Assembly: GCF_020080835.1 (NCBI RefSeq)
Contig: NC_058158.1
Span: 12,152,001-12,216,000 of the forward strand
Length of the DNA stretch: 64,000 nucleotides
Direction: 5' to 3'
Origin: Cotesia glomerata
Taxonomy: Eukaryota > Arthropoda > Insecta > Hymenoptera > Braconidae
Below are positions 1 through 13,675 of this stretch, in pieces. A model generated the notes under the pieces. That model had not been told where the DNA came from, made no database searches, and was given only the letters and a program-made list of their open reading frames with translations. How positions within the stretch are numbered: the first letter of the stretch is position 1; every line of letters starts with the position of its first letter. The position numbers and the translations under genes were made by a program.

Positions 1-316
1 ATTTAATAATTAAAAAAATTTTTTAAGAATTTCTAAACTATTTTCCATTTCTTTTTCTTAAATGAAAAAAAAGTCAACTGACAAAGAAAATTTACTACAA
101 CGGAAATAAAAAAGTAAGTATTAGTTTTTATTACAAAAATGATCATCAGGAGACAAGGTAATGCGAAGCTACAAACTATAAACTTTAGAGACTTCAAAGA
201 AGAAGAAAATATTGTAAAAAAAGGGTGTTTTTCTTCAGAAGTAACAGACTACTGACCGAGTTTTGTTACGATCAAAATACGTATTCTGTTTACGACAATA
301 CGTATTGTAACGATTA

Positions 317-349
317 TATAAATACCCGCTTATATAACGTGTATTCAGT
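317..349 (+). promoter_or_regulatory. Orphan TATA plus initiator core promoter
   Basis: TATAAA at 317-322 is followed at the classical spacing by an arthropod initiator (ttCAGTg, +1 A near 347). The first downstream ATG (355) opens a frame of only 33 codons, so no clear gene product is visible. It could be a chance match, a transposon promoter or a non-coding RNA start. It lies just left of a repeat element. Confidence 0.3.
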
Positions 350-531
350 GTAGCATGGTATTCTCAGTGCATCAATACAAGTTTTGCTGTCGAAACAAAA
401 AATACTGTGGCTTATTTTTAGTATTGTTTTATCATTTTGATCAACATAAAGATTAATCTTTTACTATTCAAAGGGATTAAGGGGGCCTACCCACTTACAC
501 AGAGAAAAAGGTTTACTTGATTCAAAGAAAA

Positions 532-2193
532 TTAAGGAGTTATATACAGTTAGAGTTTTCAAAAAATCGTTTTTTTTTTATTTTATTTTCTTAATGTACA
601 TATATTTAAGAATACACACAGAAAATTTTATATCGTTCCGGTGAATATTTTCGAAGTTACACGCAAATAAAAAAAAAAATTTTAATCCTGTGTAAAGTGC
701 TTTTCAAACTTTAAACGCGTTTTTCTCAAAATGGTGTTTACAAAGTCGGTGACTAACATTACTCGAAAACGGCTAAACCGATTAGTCTCAAATTTTAACA
801 CGAGCTTCTTAAATATATTTTTTAGTAATTAATCGAAGATTTTTTCTCACCGATAAATATTTTTTTTTTTATAAACAATTTAAGGCCGAAATTTTGGTCA
901 AAAATTAGTTTTTTTTTTTTTTTTTGAGAAACCGCCATTTTGTCAAAAAAATTTATTTTGCTTATTCCTTCGATTAATTACTAGATTTAATATTACTTTA
1001 ACGAAATCTGTTCGGTTTTTAAATTTCAGAGGATTCAGTTCAGAGATATCCCGCATGAAAAAGCTATATATCCTTCATCATATACAAAAAATTATATTTT
1101 ACATATATAAAAATATATGTGATTATATAAGGACCCATATGCAAAATTTTGCCGTTTCATATATACAATAATGATATATGTAGTATTATGTATTGACGTT
1201 ATACTCATAACATATATTTCAATTATATTTTCAGCTATATATGATTCAATATATCGTACATATTATAATCAACACTATATTATAAATAGTATAAGAACAA
1301 TGTATTTTTCAGTATAATTAAATAATAAAATAATAAAATATACTTTAAATTATATGTTCAATATAATTTTAATATTGGCATTGGTACCGAAATTACAATA
1401 GAATGCTGAGGCCAAATAATTCTCTGAAAAAAAGTTATAAAAAAAAAGAAAATATTTCGTGATGTGTTACTAATTTACTGAAATTCAGATTTGCTTCGAC
1501 CGTAAACTCGATTGATCAAGTTGCTCGTGAAACTTGAGATATACAACAAACTATTAATTTTTTTTTTTTTTATTAATCTTTCCGTTTTGACCTATTTCGA
1601 CATATCATAAATATCTGGTATTATGTATGGTAATTTATAATAAAATAATATATATTGCCATATAATTGAAATTTTATAAATGAAAGTATACAGTAATAAT
1701 CTATCTCAACATATATTTTACGAAAAATATATTTATCTATTATATAGTTTTTTATATAAGTAATTTTTATATAATAAAAGTATATTTTATAACATATACT
1801 AAGTAATATACGGCACTAAAATATTTGAACTTATATTGAATCAAATATATCTTCATTATATTAACAAAACATTTATTATTTCATATATATAATTTTGCCG
1901 CTATATATGATCACATATTCCCCATACAACTTTCCATATATGTTCAGCCATATATAGTTTTTTCATGCGGGATAGTAGTCACCGCAAAACGTCTTTTTTA
2001 AGAGGTGCTCTCAGAGATCAGCTGTAGCTCCTTTCCAAATAAATATTTTTACTAATACTAAGTCTTAAAATACAGTTAAAAGATACCATAATATGTGTAC
2101 AAATTTTTAGATCAATAAATTTAAAAGTTTTCTCAGAAAAAATTCTGGAAAATTCGCTTTTTTTCGGCCTTCTAACTGTATATAACCCCTTAA
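532..2193. repeat. Outer fold-back element, non-autonomous
   Basis: The ends are inverted copies of each other: attaaggagttatatacagt on the left and its near-complement (tctaactgtatataacccctta) on the right. The interior is AT-rich with no coding frame and is interrupted by a second element at 1049-1972. It looks like a MITE-type DNA transposon remnant; the superfamily is not assigned. Confidence 0.6.
1049..1972. mobile_element. TA-flanked MITE nested in an older element
   Basis: Terminal inverted repeats of about 23 bp start TCCCGCATGAAAAA and end TTTTTCATGCGGGA, with one mismatch in the arm. Both ends are flanked by TA, the target duplication expected for Tc1/mariner-type transposition. 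The 924-bp interior is over 80% AT with many atatat runs and no transposase frame, so it would need a transposase from elsewhere. It sits inside the 532-2193 element. Confidence 0.7.
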
Positions 2194-3875
2194 TGAGAAA
2201 GATCAAACTGGTCTCGGCTCAAGTAAAATTTTTACTGGAGGAAAAAAATTTTCTTCGCTTCCGAAAATTTGATTTCGCCCACGATAATCGTTGTCTTAGT
2301 GTTGCATAAATATTATCTGGAGACAAAAAAGTTTTTTCTTTAGTTAAGAATTGATTTTTTTTTATCAAGCAGTCGAAAAAAAACCGATTTTTCAAAATTT
2401 TTTTCTAAATAGGCCCTTTTATTTGTTATTATTGTAAGGGTGTACATCAAGTAGTGACTTGGAATTCTAATAAGAAGTTCTTGATATTTATAAATAATAA
2501 TCTGTCGAGATCTCGTAGACGTTTTCCGAGAGGTCCTGCAAAAAAGGTGCCTTGCAGCAATGGCAATGCTTTGCAGTAATCACAAGCGGAAGGAATAATA
2601 AAAAATAATATATTTTTAACAAAATGACAGTTTCACAAAACATTTTTAATTTTTGATCAAAATTTTAGCCTTGAATTAATTATAAAAATATTAAATATTT
2701 ATTAGGATCATTAATGTTTCTATCAATTACTGATAAATATAATCAAGAAAATTGTATCAAAATTAGAGATTGAAAAAAATAATTTGTTTTAACTCTAAGT
2801 TTGTATGAACCTTAAGATAACAATTCACTCTTTGAAGTAAAAGATTCAAAATGACAAAGCTGAAAATTGACCTTTGAAATTTCTTTTATTATATCAGTAG
2901 ATTTCAACTATTGAATTCTCGAGATTTACATTGAGCAAAAAACGAAAGTTCGCTTCATGTTCTCCCAAGAAGACAGGACAATGCGAGTCAAAATCACTCA
3001 AGGGAGCTTACATTTCTTATTGACCCCGATAATCATGCAATGTCTGACGAAACAATAATTTTCCGTTTTCTTGATTAAATACTATTTTAGAAAATTGATT
3101 CTTTATTTTATAACAAAAAACGATCATTGTAATCAAATTAAAAAAAATAATAATAGCAATAATAATAATAATAATAATAATAAACAATTAGTAAATGAGT
3201 AGACATGGATAAAAACTTGGATGATTTGATTGGATATCCGGGTTCTTGATAAAACAGTAGCATTAAATTAAAAAATAATTAAATCACATTATTTTTATCC
3301 TCCATAAAAAATATCGTTCCCGGACACACATCCTAGAATTTTAAATTATAAACTATGAGCTAGAGTCTTTATGAGTATATTATGCAGCTATTAAATTAAC
3401 AAGTTATTTTGAATATATTTGTCTTTAGAATAAATATTATTAACCGTAATTCTATTACCTCACATAAAATTCAATTTAACGTGGATTTTAAGGGGTTGCA
3501 TGCAGTCAGAGGCGTGAAAAAACCGGCGCTAAACTATTTTTAACTTGTTTAATGTTTTTAATTTTTCGATGAAATTTATTTAGTTAGAATTTTTTATGTT
3601 ATCTAACAGGAAAATTTATAATTGAAATTTAACAAAGATTAGAAAATATGCTGTCGCGAAATTTATGTATAGATTTATTAATCTTGTATAGCATTTTCTT
3701 GAAAGTGACGGGTTAATTCTGATCGTTAAATGCCTCTAACAAAAATTCTAAAAATTACAGTTTCAAAATCTTTATAAAAAATCAATTTAAAAATTATAAA
3801 AATTGCAGTTTTAAATAAAATTTTTATAAAATAAAATTTTAAGTATTAATTTTTTAATTTCAAAATGTACTTCTC
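2194..3875. other. Gene-free AT-rich stretch
   Basis: No open frame with coding character and no RNA gene was recognised. It contains an (AAT)n-type microsatellite near 3150-3185 and scattered transposon-like fragments (for example aaggggttgcatgcagtcag near 3490). Confidence 0.5.
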
Positions 3876-4053
3876 ACACAGTAAAAAATTTTGCATCGTT
3901 GCGTCAAAAAATTTTGTGTTAAAAATTTGTATATGATAAATATATAACACCTTTATATGTAAATTGAACACTTATTCTCTGAAATCAACACGAAAAAATA
4001 TTAAATATTTAACACATTTTTTTATGCAATGACGCAAATTTTTTTACTGTGTA
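3876..4053. repeat. Short fold-back MITE, about 180 bp
   Basis: The left end (cacacagtaaaaaattttgc...gttgcgtc) and right end (gacgcaaatttttttactgtgta) are inverted copies over about 30 bp. There is no coding capacity. The acagtaaaaa terminus belongs to the same broad class of short elements seen many times in this window. Confidence 0.6.
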
Positions 4054-5992
4054 CAGAGTTTGTAAAAATTATATTTAAAAACTGTAATTTTTCCATTTCT
4101 TTCGAGGAGCACTTAACTTATTTAAATTTATAAACTGTAAAGAGTCAACTGTTCTTCTTAGAGAAAGAAACTAAACCTCGGCTGATTTTTTTTTTCGAAA
4201 AAATGAACTACAATGAACTTATTACATCAATTTTTATTTAAAAAAATAGATTTAATCTAATCTTGGTCTTAATTTTGTTGAAAATAATTATGTATTGATA
4301 AAAAAAGTTAACTTAATTCAAAAGAAAAACATATGGACTAAAAAACTAATTTTTAAGTGTTTAATCATTTTTAATCGAGCTGAAAAGTTCTTGAACTAAG
4401 AAATTTTTCTTAATTCGAGTAAATATCACCTGATTTAAAATAGAACTCTTCGAAATGATATTTATTAAATCGAATAAACTTCAAATTAAATTTTTAATCA
4501 GTGCAAGCTTGATTTTGTACGAGATAGGATAACCAAAACTAGATCCAATCTTACCCATGATTATAATACTGACTATTGCGCAATAAAACAATTTCGCAAA
4601 AATGAAACGGTAAATTCAATTTAACAAAAATTAGCATTGAATTCCGTTCTCAAATTTTCGCCCAGTTCATTTCTAAAAGATCTTAAATACTTGAATAAAT
4701 ACGTATGAATGATGTGTTTCATAATGAGTTCGCCTAAATATACCTTTTGCATTTATAAACCTCCGTTTAATCATGATAAGAACTGATTAAATAATAATAC
4801 CGATGGACAAGTGCAATATTCGGTATAATGAATCGAAATGAAAGAATTAGATAACCAGTAGCTCTAATTAATGATAAAAGTGTGTACTTGACTCTGAAAA
4901 ACCCAGTTTTATCGGTTACGTCAAACGGTCTGACAAATTTAAAGTTTTCTCACGGTATATTTATTGACAACAATATATATTCTAGAAACCGTATTTATAT
5001 TCGATTCCACCGAGCGTTTGAGTATAATATATTCACCATCAGATGGAATATTTCAATTGTGGTACCAGCATCGTATTGTGTAAGATCTACCGTGTAGTAA
5101 GTATTCAATCGAAAGCTGAAACAAAGAGAAAGATCCTCACGATACCTTGTTATGTAAGTAAATGCCTTTCAGACCCTCGCTCGTACATTTTTATCTGTAA
5201 TGTCTATCACCATTTTTCGCATCAACATTGGTTCTTGTCACATAACATCCTCACATTTGATAGCGGGAAATAATTTGAAGGTCAGACACGTGAACTATTT
5301 CCCCTCCCCTTGTGTAATTGCTATAAATTACACAAGAAAGTAATTAGTAAGCCGAATGGACCGCAGCGCTGAGTGTCAATTAAGAATCGAATTTCATCGA
5401 GTTTATCCTGAAATCAACTCGCAGAAAATCCAAAGAATCACATTTCACGGCTTAGACGCGTTTCAATCGCAAATGTTCTCATTTACTTTTATTTATATTT
5501 TAATTATTATATTAACCCACGTCATAAGTCGGGGGGGGGGGGGGTTATTACTTTTTTTTTCCAAGAAAAGTGTAGACTTTGTTCTTTACGCAGTCGGTAT
5601 TTAATCTTATGAGGTAAACATCGTATCAAATATTATATTTTACCAGTCAACGTCAATCGATAGGAAAACTCGGGATTCATGATGGTGGATATTGTAGAAA
5701 GCTTTTAAGAATTTTCTTACAATACTTATATCATTGCTTTTTTTTTATTTTTTGTAACAAGATTGTCTAAACTTTTTTTTAAGCTGTGATTAATTTTCGA
5801 AGCCAATCAACTTTTAATTGCTTCGGTAAATAAACTTTCTAGGAGATTCATTTTTAATTAAAATTCAATATTCTATCTTTTTTTTTAATCATGCTTTGGA
5901 AATGTTTTAAGTTAATATTTTGGTAAAATATTAAACAAAAAGAAAATTTTTAAAGAACAATATTTTATAATCTACTTGAAAAAAAAATTATT
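4054..5992. other. Intergenic, with hairpin and poly-G tract
   Basis: From about 4880 to 5500 the base composition is less AT-rich than the surroundings, but no convincing exon was found. A perfect 11-bp stem with a 6-base loop lies at 5309-5336 (CTTGTGTAATT...AATTACACAAG). A run of about 14 G lies near 5531-5545. Short open frames here lack recognisable domains. Confidence 0.35.
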
Positions 5993-7825
5993 TAGGGGAG
6001 GGGGGGGCAAAATGGGGTACCCCCAAAATTTCGTAAGAAAATTTTTTTTTTCCAAAAAGCTCTTTCAGCTTCCTAAAATATATTTTAACGTCATTTCCTA
6101 CAATTTAAAAGAAAAAAAAAATTTTTAATTAAAAAAACAAAAAAAAAATTTTTTTTTCTAACTTTTCTTACAGTAATTTTTATCGTCATTGTGCATCGTA
6201 ATAAATTTTTTTTCACATCGATGATTACTTTTTCTAAATTTTTAAGTTCTCGCTTTACAAATGAATGATTAAAAAAAAAAAAAAATCGGGGAGTCATTGG
6301 TTCCATGCCAGTTTTCGAAAATCAAGTTCTAATCTGATCTTCACATTTTTAAGGTCCTAGGAACTAGTTCTTAATATTCCTACGAGGATATCTGTCGGCG
6401 TGTGTGTATGTGAGTGTAAACCTCTAATGTGTCAAAGAAAAATCTTACACAGAAAGAAAAATTTCCAGAAGACTGGAGAACAAAATTCTTGGCTCAAGAA
6501 AATTTTCAAGTGCCTGAAGGAAGACTGAAGTTGTATTGCCCGAAATAAAAATTTTTCTTGAAATTCTATTCTTGGTGGAAGTAATTTTTTCTTAATTCAA
6601 ATTATCATAAATACTTGATGCAATAAATTTTTACATTTGATCAAGATTTTTAGATACTTTAGGGAAGCAGTGCCACCTACTTCAGCTGAGTATCCTTTTG
6701 AATATTTGATACCCATTTTATATTATTTTAGCGTGCAATTATACATATTGAATGAAAAAGAATGATTCAACATTATTTGATCTTCCCATTTGATATGTTA
6801 ATCAATAAAAATATTAATGAAAATTTACTTCTATCTTTATATTTAATTTTTTGGAGCAAGAGGCTGAATTTTCTCAAAACAAGAAGATTTTCTTGACTTA
6901 AATAAATTTTTTTGGATCAAGATACATATTTCTTAAAACAAGAGAGTTAATTTTGTTGGAATAAGTGAAATTTCTTGTGTCAAAAAGAAAATTTTTTTTT
7001 CGCTCAAGGAAATAATTAGGAAGAAAAATATTTTCTTGGCTCAAGTGAACCTTTTTTTCTGTGTAAACTAACCATTCTAAAAGAATGTCTTTTTCAAATA
7101 ACTTCGAAATTTATTCTCGGATAATTTTTGATGTCATAATTTAACTATCAATGCTCAGAAAACTGTCAGAGGCCGCCAATTTCTTCAAAATTATTTGGTG
7201 GGCTTGTGAGATATTTAATTTAAAAAGTAAGATCTTCAAGCCTGCAAGATCATTCAACTTGAAAAAATTTTCCTGAATCCCTAAACCAAGAAAGAGAGTG
7301 CAAAAAAATTACGAATGTTTTTTTTTCGTGCTATTGCTTGGAATAGCGTGAGAACTATGTCTAAAAAATTTTTCACCAGGAGATCCAAAAATTAGAATCT
7401 TCTCAAGGGAACTCTTTTTTTTATCTTGATATTATTTTTACTCAAGCGAAACCCGTCAAAAATTACTACAAAATTAAAAAATTTTTTTTGCTACCTCAAT
7501 TTTTGTTAGGAGTATATTGCGTCAACTATAACAATGTTTCTTTTTTGGGTGATTTGTTCATCTCTCTGGGTTCTTTCGTAGACTTATCGATAAGAAAATG
7601 TTATTTTTTTAACGACATTTCATTTTCGGATAATGAATTTTTTTTTCACTTTTTCAGGGGGTACCCCATTTTACCCGCAAAAAAAAAAAATTTTTTTTTA
7701 CGGCAACTTGAAATTTGATTATTTTCCTTCAATTACGACTGAAAACGAGAAAAATCAACATATTTAAGTCCTTAAAATCATAACGGTTTCTTAAGAACCC
7801 CATTTTGCCCCCCCCCCCTCCCCTA
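5993..7825. mobile_element. Large fold-back element with G-rich termini
   Basis: The left end reads taggggagggggggcaaaat followed by ggggta; the right end near 7797-7825 is its inverse (accccattttg, a C run, then tcccctaca). Length is about 1.83 kb with no transposase frame. The interior carries a copy of the cggggagtcattggttcc repeat near 6285 and another element at 6446-7066, so it is a composite. Confidence 0.55.
6446..7066. repeat. Nested ACACAGAAAGAAAAA-type element
   Basis: The left end ttacacagaaagaaaaattt and right end cctttttttctgtgtaaac are inverted copies. The interior repeats the 'ttggctcaagaaaatttt' theme typical of the abundant short-repeat family in this window. It has no open frame. 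Confidence 0.45.
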
Positions 7826-10800
7826 CATCTATCATGTATGTATAATGTAAATATTAAAAAAGAAAATTTATAAAAAATATAAACTTTTAAGTTTGTTTCT
7901 CTTAAGAAAATTATTGAAATTATTGATGTTAAATATGTTCAATTGTAAGAAGATATCAATGACATCAATGCAAGTATATGCTTGGTTGAGATACACGATA
8001 GTGTCTCGCTCCCTTTCCACTGAAACACGTGCATATATGAATGATTATTAAGAGCCATATAGACAATTTATGAATTATGAAGCGTTGTACAATTTTATTT
8101 TCACGAAAGAAAATATTTAATCAAATTAAGATCATTTTTGAGATAATCTTGAATATTTTTAATAAAGTGAAAATTTGCTTGAGGTCGTACTTATATTACG
8201 ATTCTCTGCAAATGTCATATAGTAAATACAGTTACGTATATGAATTATCACGTTGGAAAAAGAGAGACACAGAAAAGTTTTGATAGTTTTTTTATTAATT
8301 AAAACAATCACATGCTCTGAATCTATGTATTCGATTAGTAAAAAAAATTAATGTTACTTTTTCTCATTGTCTCAATTTTTTATTGAAATCTGGACGGTAC
8401 TTTTCGTAAAATAAAATAAAAATTGATTTTCCATGAGCTTTAATATCATGTTAAACGCAAAAAATTTACCAGTATCTTTTTGTTGATAATTCGAAGTCCG
8501 AGAGTATTACTTAAAAAAAAAAAAAAAAAAAAAAAAGATATTTCATCTAAAATAATTACAGCCTTCGCAAATATTTTCTTGAGTAAAAAAAAATTATTTT
8601 TTTATACAGTGAGAAAAAATAAAAATTATGTTAATATAATAATAGAATTTTTTTTCACTTGAATTAAATAAAAATTGTTGTAATCAATTCGACAAATTTT
8701 CCAGACAACAAAAAATTCTCCAGGCAAAAATGTACGTAATTGGAAATTTTAAAAAATTTACGTTCTTGTGCGAAAAATATAAATTCTTAAAACAATTATT
8801 TTTTTTTCTCTCAGTGATACAGAATCAATTTTTACTGCGTATTAAACAGAAAATTTCTTACTTGATTTAAAGAGTCGACTTTTGTGAATTATTAATCATC
8901 TCAACACCTATATTTCCCAATTATTTTTATAGTTTGTCAAGATTATAATCTTGATGTAGTCATTTCAACCAATTTTTGAAAGTAAAAGTTAATATAATTA
9001 CATAAATAAATACTAAATAATTCATTAAATAAATAAATAATTATATCCTTATATTTATTCTTAACTAAAAGGTATACATTATTCAAAAAACTAAAAATAA
9101 AACCAAATTTATTTGAAATTAATAATTTACTCTTTTTATAAACAACCCGAAAAAAAAAAGTTTTTTTTATCATCTTAAATATTTTATATAAACTCCTTCA
9201 TTTAGAAGCGAATTTTTCCTGGCTAAACAAAATAATTTGACATAATTCATTTTTTAATCCTGTCTAATCATTATAATTTTATATAATCATTTTATTTATT
9301 AAGGGTTTATTATAAATAAGAAGCATCATATCGACACCAAAAAATCTAATAAAGAAAAAGAGCTAGCAGGGGGTTGAATGGAACGTATAAAAAGCATTTC
9401 TCACCTCTTGCTTCTGATTGAGTTCCAATGTTTTAGAATATGTCATAGGGCACCCCGCGTGAGACCACCAGTCGTACTTAATTCTTCGATATTGTTGATT
9501 TCTTTGAAACCCTGAGTTGTGACTTATTTACCTCTCGATAAATAAAATAAAAATAGACCTTATATAGCCAATAAAATTTTTTTTGTCCACTACCAATCGA
9601 CTCAAATAAACAAATCATAAAAAATCCATCCCAGAAGAAATAAAAAAATTTAATTTTTCATTGACTAATATTGGTTTGTTGCCGTTATTGTTATCAATAT
9701 ATAAATATAAGTAAATACAAACAGAGCTGGCAGTTGAATAAGAAGTAAAAGTTTCATAAATTTCTCTACCCACACGATCACAACCGAACTGTTATATTTT
9801 TCTTCTTTTATTCATTGGAAAACTTGTGATATTATTTTTTAATTTATTTTTTTCGCACGCATACGTCATTATCATTAATACTTATTAGTATTGTTCGGAT
9901 GACAGGGTTAATTACGGCGAGAACTTGTGACAGGAATCCTCATTACAAAGTTGTGTTTTCTCCAAATGAAAAAAAAACTTAATACCGCCTACTTACAGAT
10001 AGAGTATCTGTCTTATTTTCCGAATAAAAAAACTAAAACTCGTTTTTCTTTAAGACAAACCTAATATTGCCGATGGTAACTACGATGTTAGTCGCTAATC
10101 AATGTCAAAAAAAAAACGTGCTCCTTCAACTTGAACATAAAAAATTTATTTAATTAAATCGGATATCAGCAAATCTTTAATATCGGCATTTGCGTCACCC
10201 TCCGCCTTCCCCTTTTTATATTTTATTTTAACTTGTAACGAGCGCAACTTTTTACGGATTCTTTCTCTTTTTATTGATAAATGTTAATCATTAAATTCGC
10301 TTTAGCTGTTTTTACTAAGTATCTTATTCTGCATAATTATTAATAATTATTAAAGATTATTCAAGGAATTTGAACTAAATTGACTTTTGAAAGGTTATTT
10401 AAAGCTGCTTTGGGATATTTAAATAATTACAAGCTACATCAAAAAGATCAAAAAAAGTTCAAGGAAAATTTTAATCAACAATTTGTTATAAACCCACGCC
10501 ATACTATTCATCATTTACGTGCATTCACTTTTAAAAATAATATATGCTTTTGTTAGTTTTATTTTCTCTGCTATTATCGTTCGCTATGCAAATTAAGAAA
10601 AATATGTAAACAATTTTTAATTGCTTTTTCTGAGTTATGTGAAGCAGTAAAATATATGTAGGTTAAAATTAATAGATCGATTTTAATTTCAAAATGTTAC
10701 TGAAATTATCTAACTTCATTTATCCAGGGAAATTATTTATTATTGAATAATAACAACAAATTACTCGATATTTTGTTCACATCAAAATCGAGACGTATTA

Positions 10801-13064
10801 GAAATTTATTGAAGGTAATTAGACTGGAAACAGGCTATCATGTAATTTGTATTTTACGACGTTTCAACTATTTTAGATATTCTTTACCAGATACGGGCAT
10901 CGTATATTGATTAATTAATTAATTGACAAATCAATTAATGTAACGTCACATTTTCTATGAGTACGCAGAAAAAAAAAAATTTACTTGAATCAAGTAAATA
11001 ATTTGAAGAACTTTATTTTCTTGATTTGAGTAAAAAAATTTTTTAGCTAAGAAATTTTTCTTGCTCTAAGTAAATTTTACTTGATTTAATAATTTTTCTC
11101 TTGATTCAAGTTAATTTTTTCTTGAGTGTAGTGTTTCGAATCTTAATATAAACAATTTTGATGACAATCATGGATTTATATTAGCCTAATTCAGAAGAAA
11201 AATTTTCTTGATTGAAAAATTCTTAAATTAAGTAAAATTTACTTATTTGAAGTATTTTTCTACTCAAATAAAGAAGATGAAGTTGTTCAAAATTAACTAC
11301 TTGATTCAAGTTAATTTTTTTTCTATGTAGTGATATTTCATTGAAGTAAATGCAAAGAGAAATTTTCATGTTACTAAAAATTGACAGTTCATCTGTGTAT
11401 AACGCGTTCCTAAAACAAAGGGTGGATCGCAATAAATTATATATTATAACATTTAAAATATATATTTGCAGAGCAAAAAAGGTGTAAAATAATTTTTTTT
11501 TGCTTCAATTAACTCAGGAATGTTAGAAATGTGAATATTGACTGAAAAAATGAAAAATAAAATTTGTTTTTGAAATACGCTCTTTTTACTCAAAGAAAAA
11601 AAAATCCTTGAAGCAAAAAGAACATACATCGAAAGAATTTTATTTTTGACTTTCAACTTTCCAAGTTAGAAATTGAATGTTTTCAACCTATCTGGCTAAA
11701 AAAATTAAAAATTTTTAAAAATTCGATAAATTATTGAATTTAGTTATGTTACACAAAATTATGTACTCAAAGTCATACAACAATTATAAATATAAAAAAA
11801 TACCTTGAGTTAAAATTTCAATTATTAACAGTCTCAATTATTTATCAGATAATAACAATAGCTATTAGAAAGATAAATTTTATATGAAATGTAAACTTAT
11901 TTTGAATAAGATAATCTTTTAATTTTATTTATATATATTTTATAGCCAAACAAATTTTAACTCTACATCAAAGTCTTTGCCCTTAATTTTGTTCTTAAAA
12001 ATTTTTTAAATTTTTTATTTGTCAGAATAAATGGTATAAAAATTATCAAAATGTTTCAGTAATTGATCTTGAAAGAAAAAAATTTTTAATTTTATAAATT
12101 GACATTTTTACAATGGTAATCATTATGAATTTAAATTTGACATATATCAAATACTTGGATCACTTGGTGAAAAAAATTTATCATTCCTTCAACCAAAAAA
12201 TTCATTGAAAAATTATGTATTTTATGACATTAATTTGATATCTAATGACTTGATAGCTTGTTACGGTTAGGCATGTCTAAAAAAACGTCTCTTAATTTAT
12301 TAGTGTAAATTTAAACCCTGTATTCAATGACGTACATTGAGTTTCAACGATTAGTGTTTGACTATCAAGTTATATAATTTCTAACCTAGGTTATTCACTT
12401 TTATTGTATTCCGAATGGGTTTACTATAATCTTCTAATTAAATCCACGCAGTTCATGTAATGTACTATTTCCTTGTGTTATCATTAATCATTATAATATT
12501 TTCGTACTAATTAATGAATTGCCTAACTCTGTACTTGCAAATTTTACAATCGCCAAGCGGTGAAATATATGCTGCTTTAATATTAAACAATTAATTAAAT
12601 ATTTATAATCAATAATCAATAATTATCATGAGATATTCATTAAATGTTGAATTTTCTTGGCTAGCATATTCTAAAAATATATTTTTGGATTTAACTCAAT
12701 ATATATCTTGACATGATTAAAGATGGACGAAATGAAGTGTAATTTTTTTTTATACATGTTTACATACTAATAAAAAAATTAACTTTGTTCAAAAGAAAAA
12801 ATTTTGAACTAAAAAAAATTATTTTCAAAAAATTTTTTTACTTGACACAAAACAAACAAATTCTTTTAAACTATTTTTTTGATTCAAGATTTCTGCTCTT
12901 GAATCAAGTCAAATTTTTTTTATTAATCTCTATATGATCAAACATGAATTTTTTTCAACGTAAGTCGTTTTTTCTCTGAGTCTGCACCACGCAGTATTAA
13001 TTACTTAATTATAATTTTTATTACACATTGACACAACTAAAAAAATGTACATATTAATAGACTT
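7826..13064. other. Gene-free repeat-rich stretch
   Basis: No gene recognised. Repeats of the ...aaatttacttgaatcaagtaaa... family occur near 10970-11125, 11190-11330 and 12770-12920. A segment near 8240-8440 (cacgttggaaaaagagagac...) matches in divergent form the interior of the element at 27321-27760. TATAAAAA at 9386 has no clear initiator or gene after it. Confidence 0.45.
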
Positions 13065-13332
13065 CAGTATATTTGATCAAAAATGTAATAAATTTGAATA
13101 CATTCCCGAAACTCGTTTTCTCTGTGCATGGTTCAATTAATTCGGAAAAAAATCATTCACCTATGCTTCAAATAGAGTTCTTATATTAATGTTGATAATA
13201 AAAATGAAATTTAAAAAAAAAAACGAACAATAATGTTAATAAATAATAAAATAAGAAAAAAAATGTTGTAGTAACTAATGAAAAATGAAGCGCTTGCGCG
13301 AGCTTTCACAGAGAGTGTATAGGAGTGCGAAG

Positions 13333-13369
13333 TATATAACTTGGCGGTTTTCTACCTCACGCGTCATTT
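13333..13369 (+). promoter_or_regulatory. Core promoter of AstCC, left copy
   Basis: TATATAA at 13333-13339 is followed by an initiator match TCATTT at 13364-13369 (+1 A about 13366), the expected spacing of about 30. The 5' leader may contain an intron of about 100 bases: donor gtaagt at 13574 and acceptor ggatattcag ending at 13673, three bases before the start codon. Confidence 0.55.
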
Positions 13370-13675
13370 TAAATCTCAACGACGCTGATAGTGGTCAAAA
13401 TACGATCAACTATTAAATCGATAAATAAATTATTGGTGACGTGATAAAAATAGAGATAGATTTTAAAAATTTTAGCGAAATATTGAATAGTGAAATTTAA
13501 ATTTTTTGCAATTCAAGTACTTGCGTATATGAGCTAAAAAAATTCTGATACTGAATACCGAATATTGAAATACGTAAGTGCTGTTATCAGAAGTGACATC
13601 GCAAATTATTATCAACTGTCAGTGGGCAGGATATTTATAGCGTATTTATAAAGTGATTTTATCGGATATTCAGGC

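Noticed and set aside
7488..7718. 76-codon frame inside the fold-back element
   Set aside because: Phe/Asn-rich translation of AT-rich transposon interior; no transposase motif.
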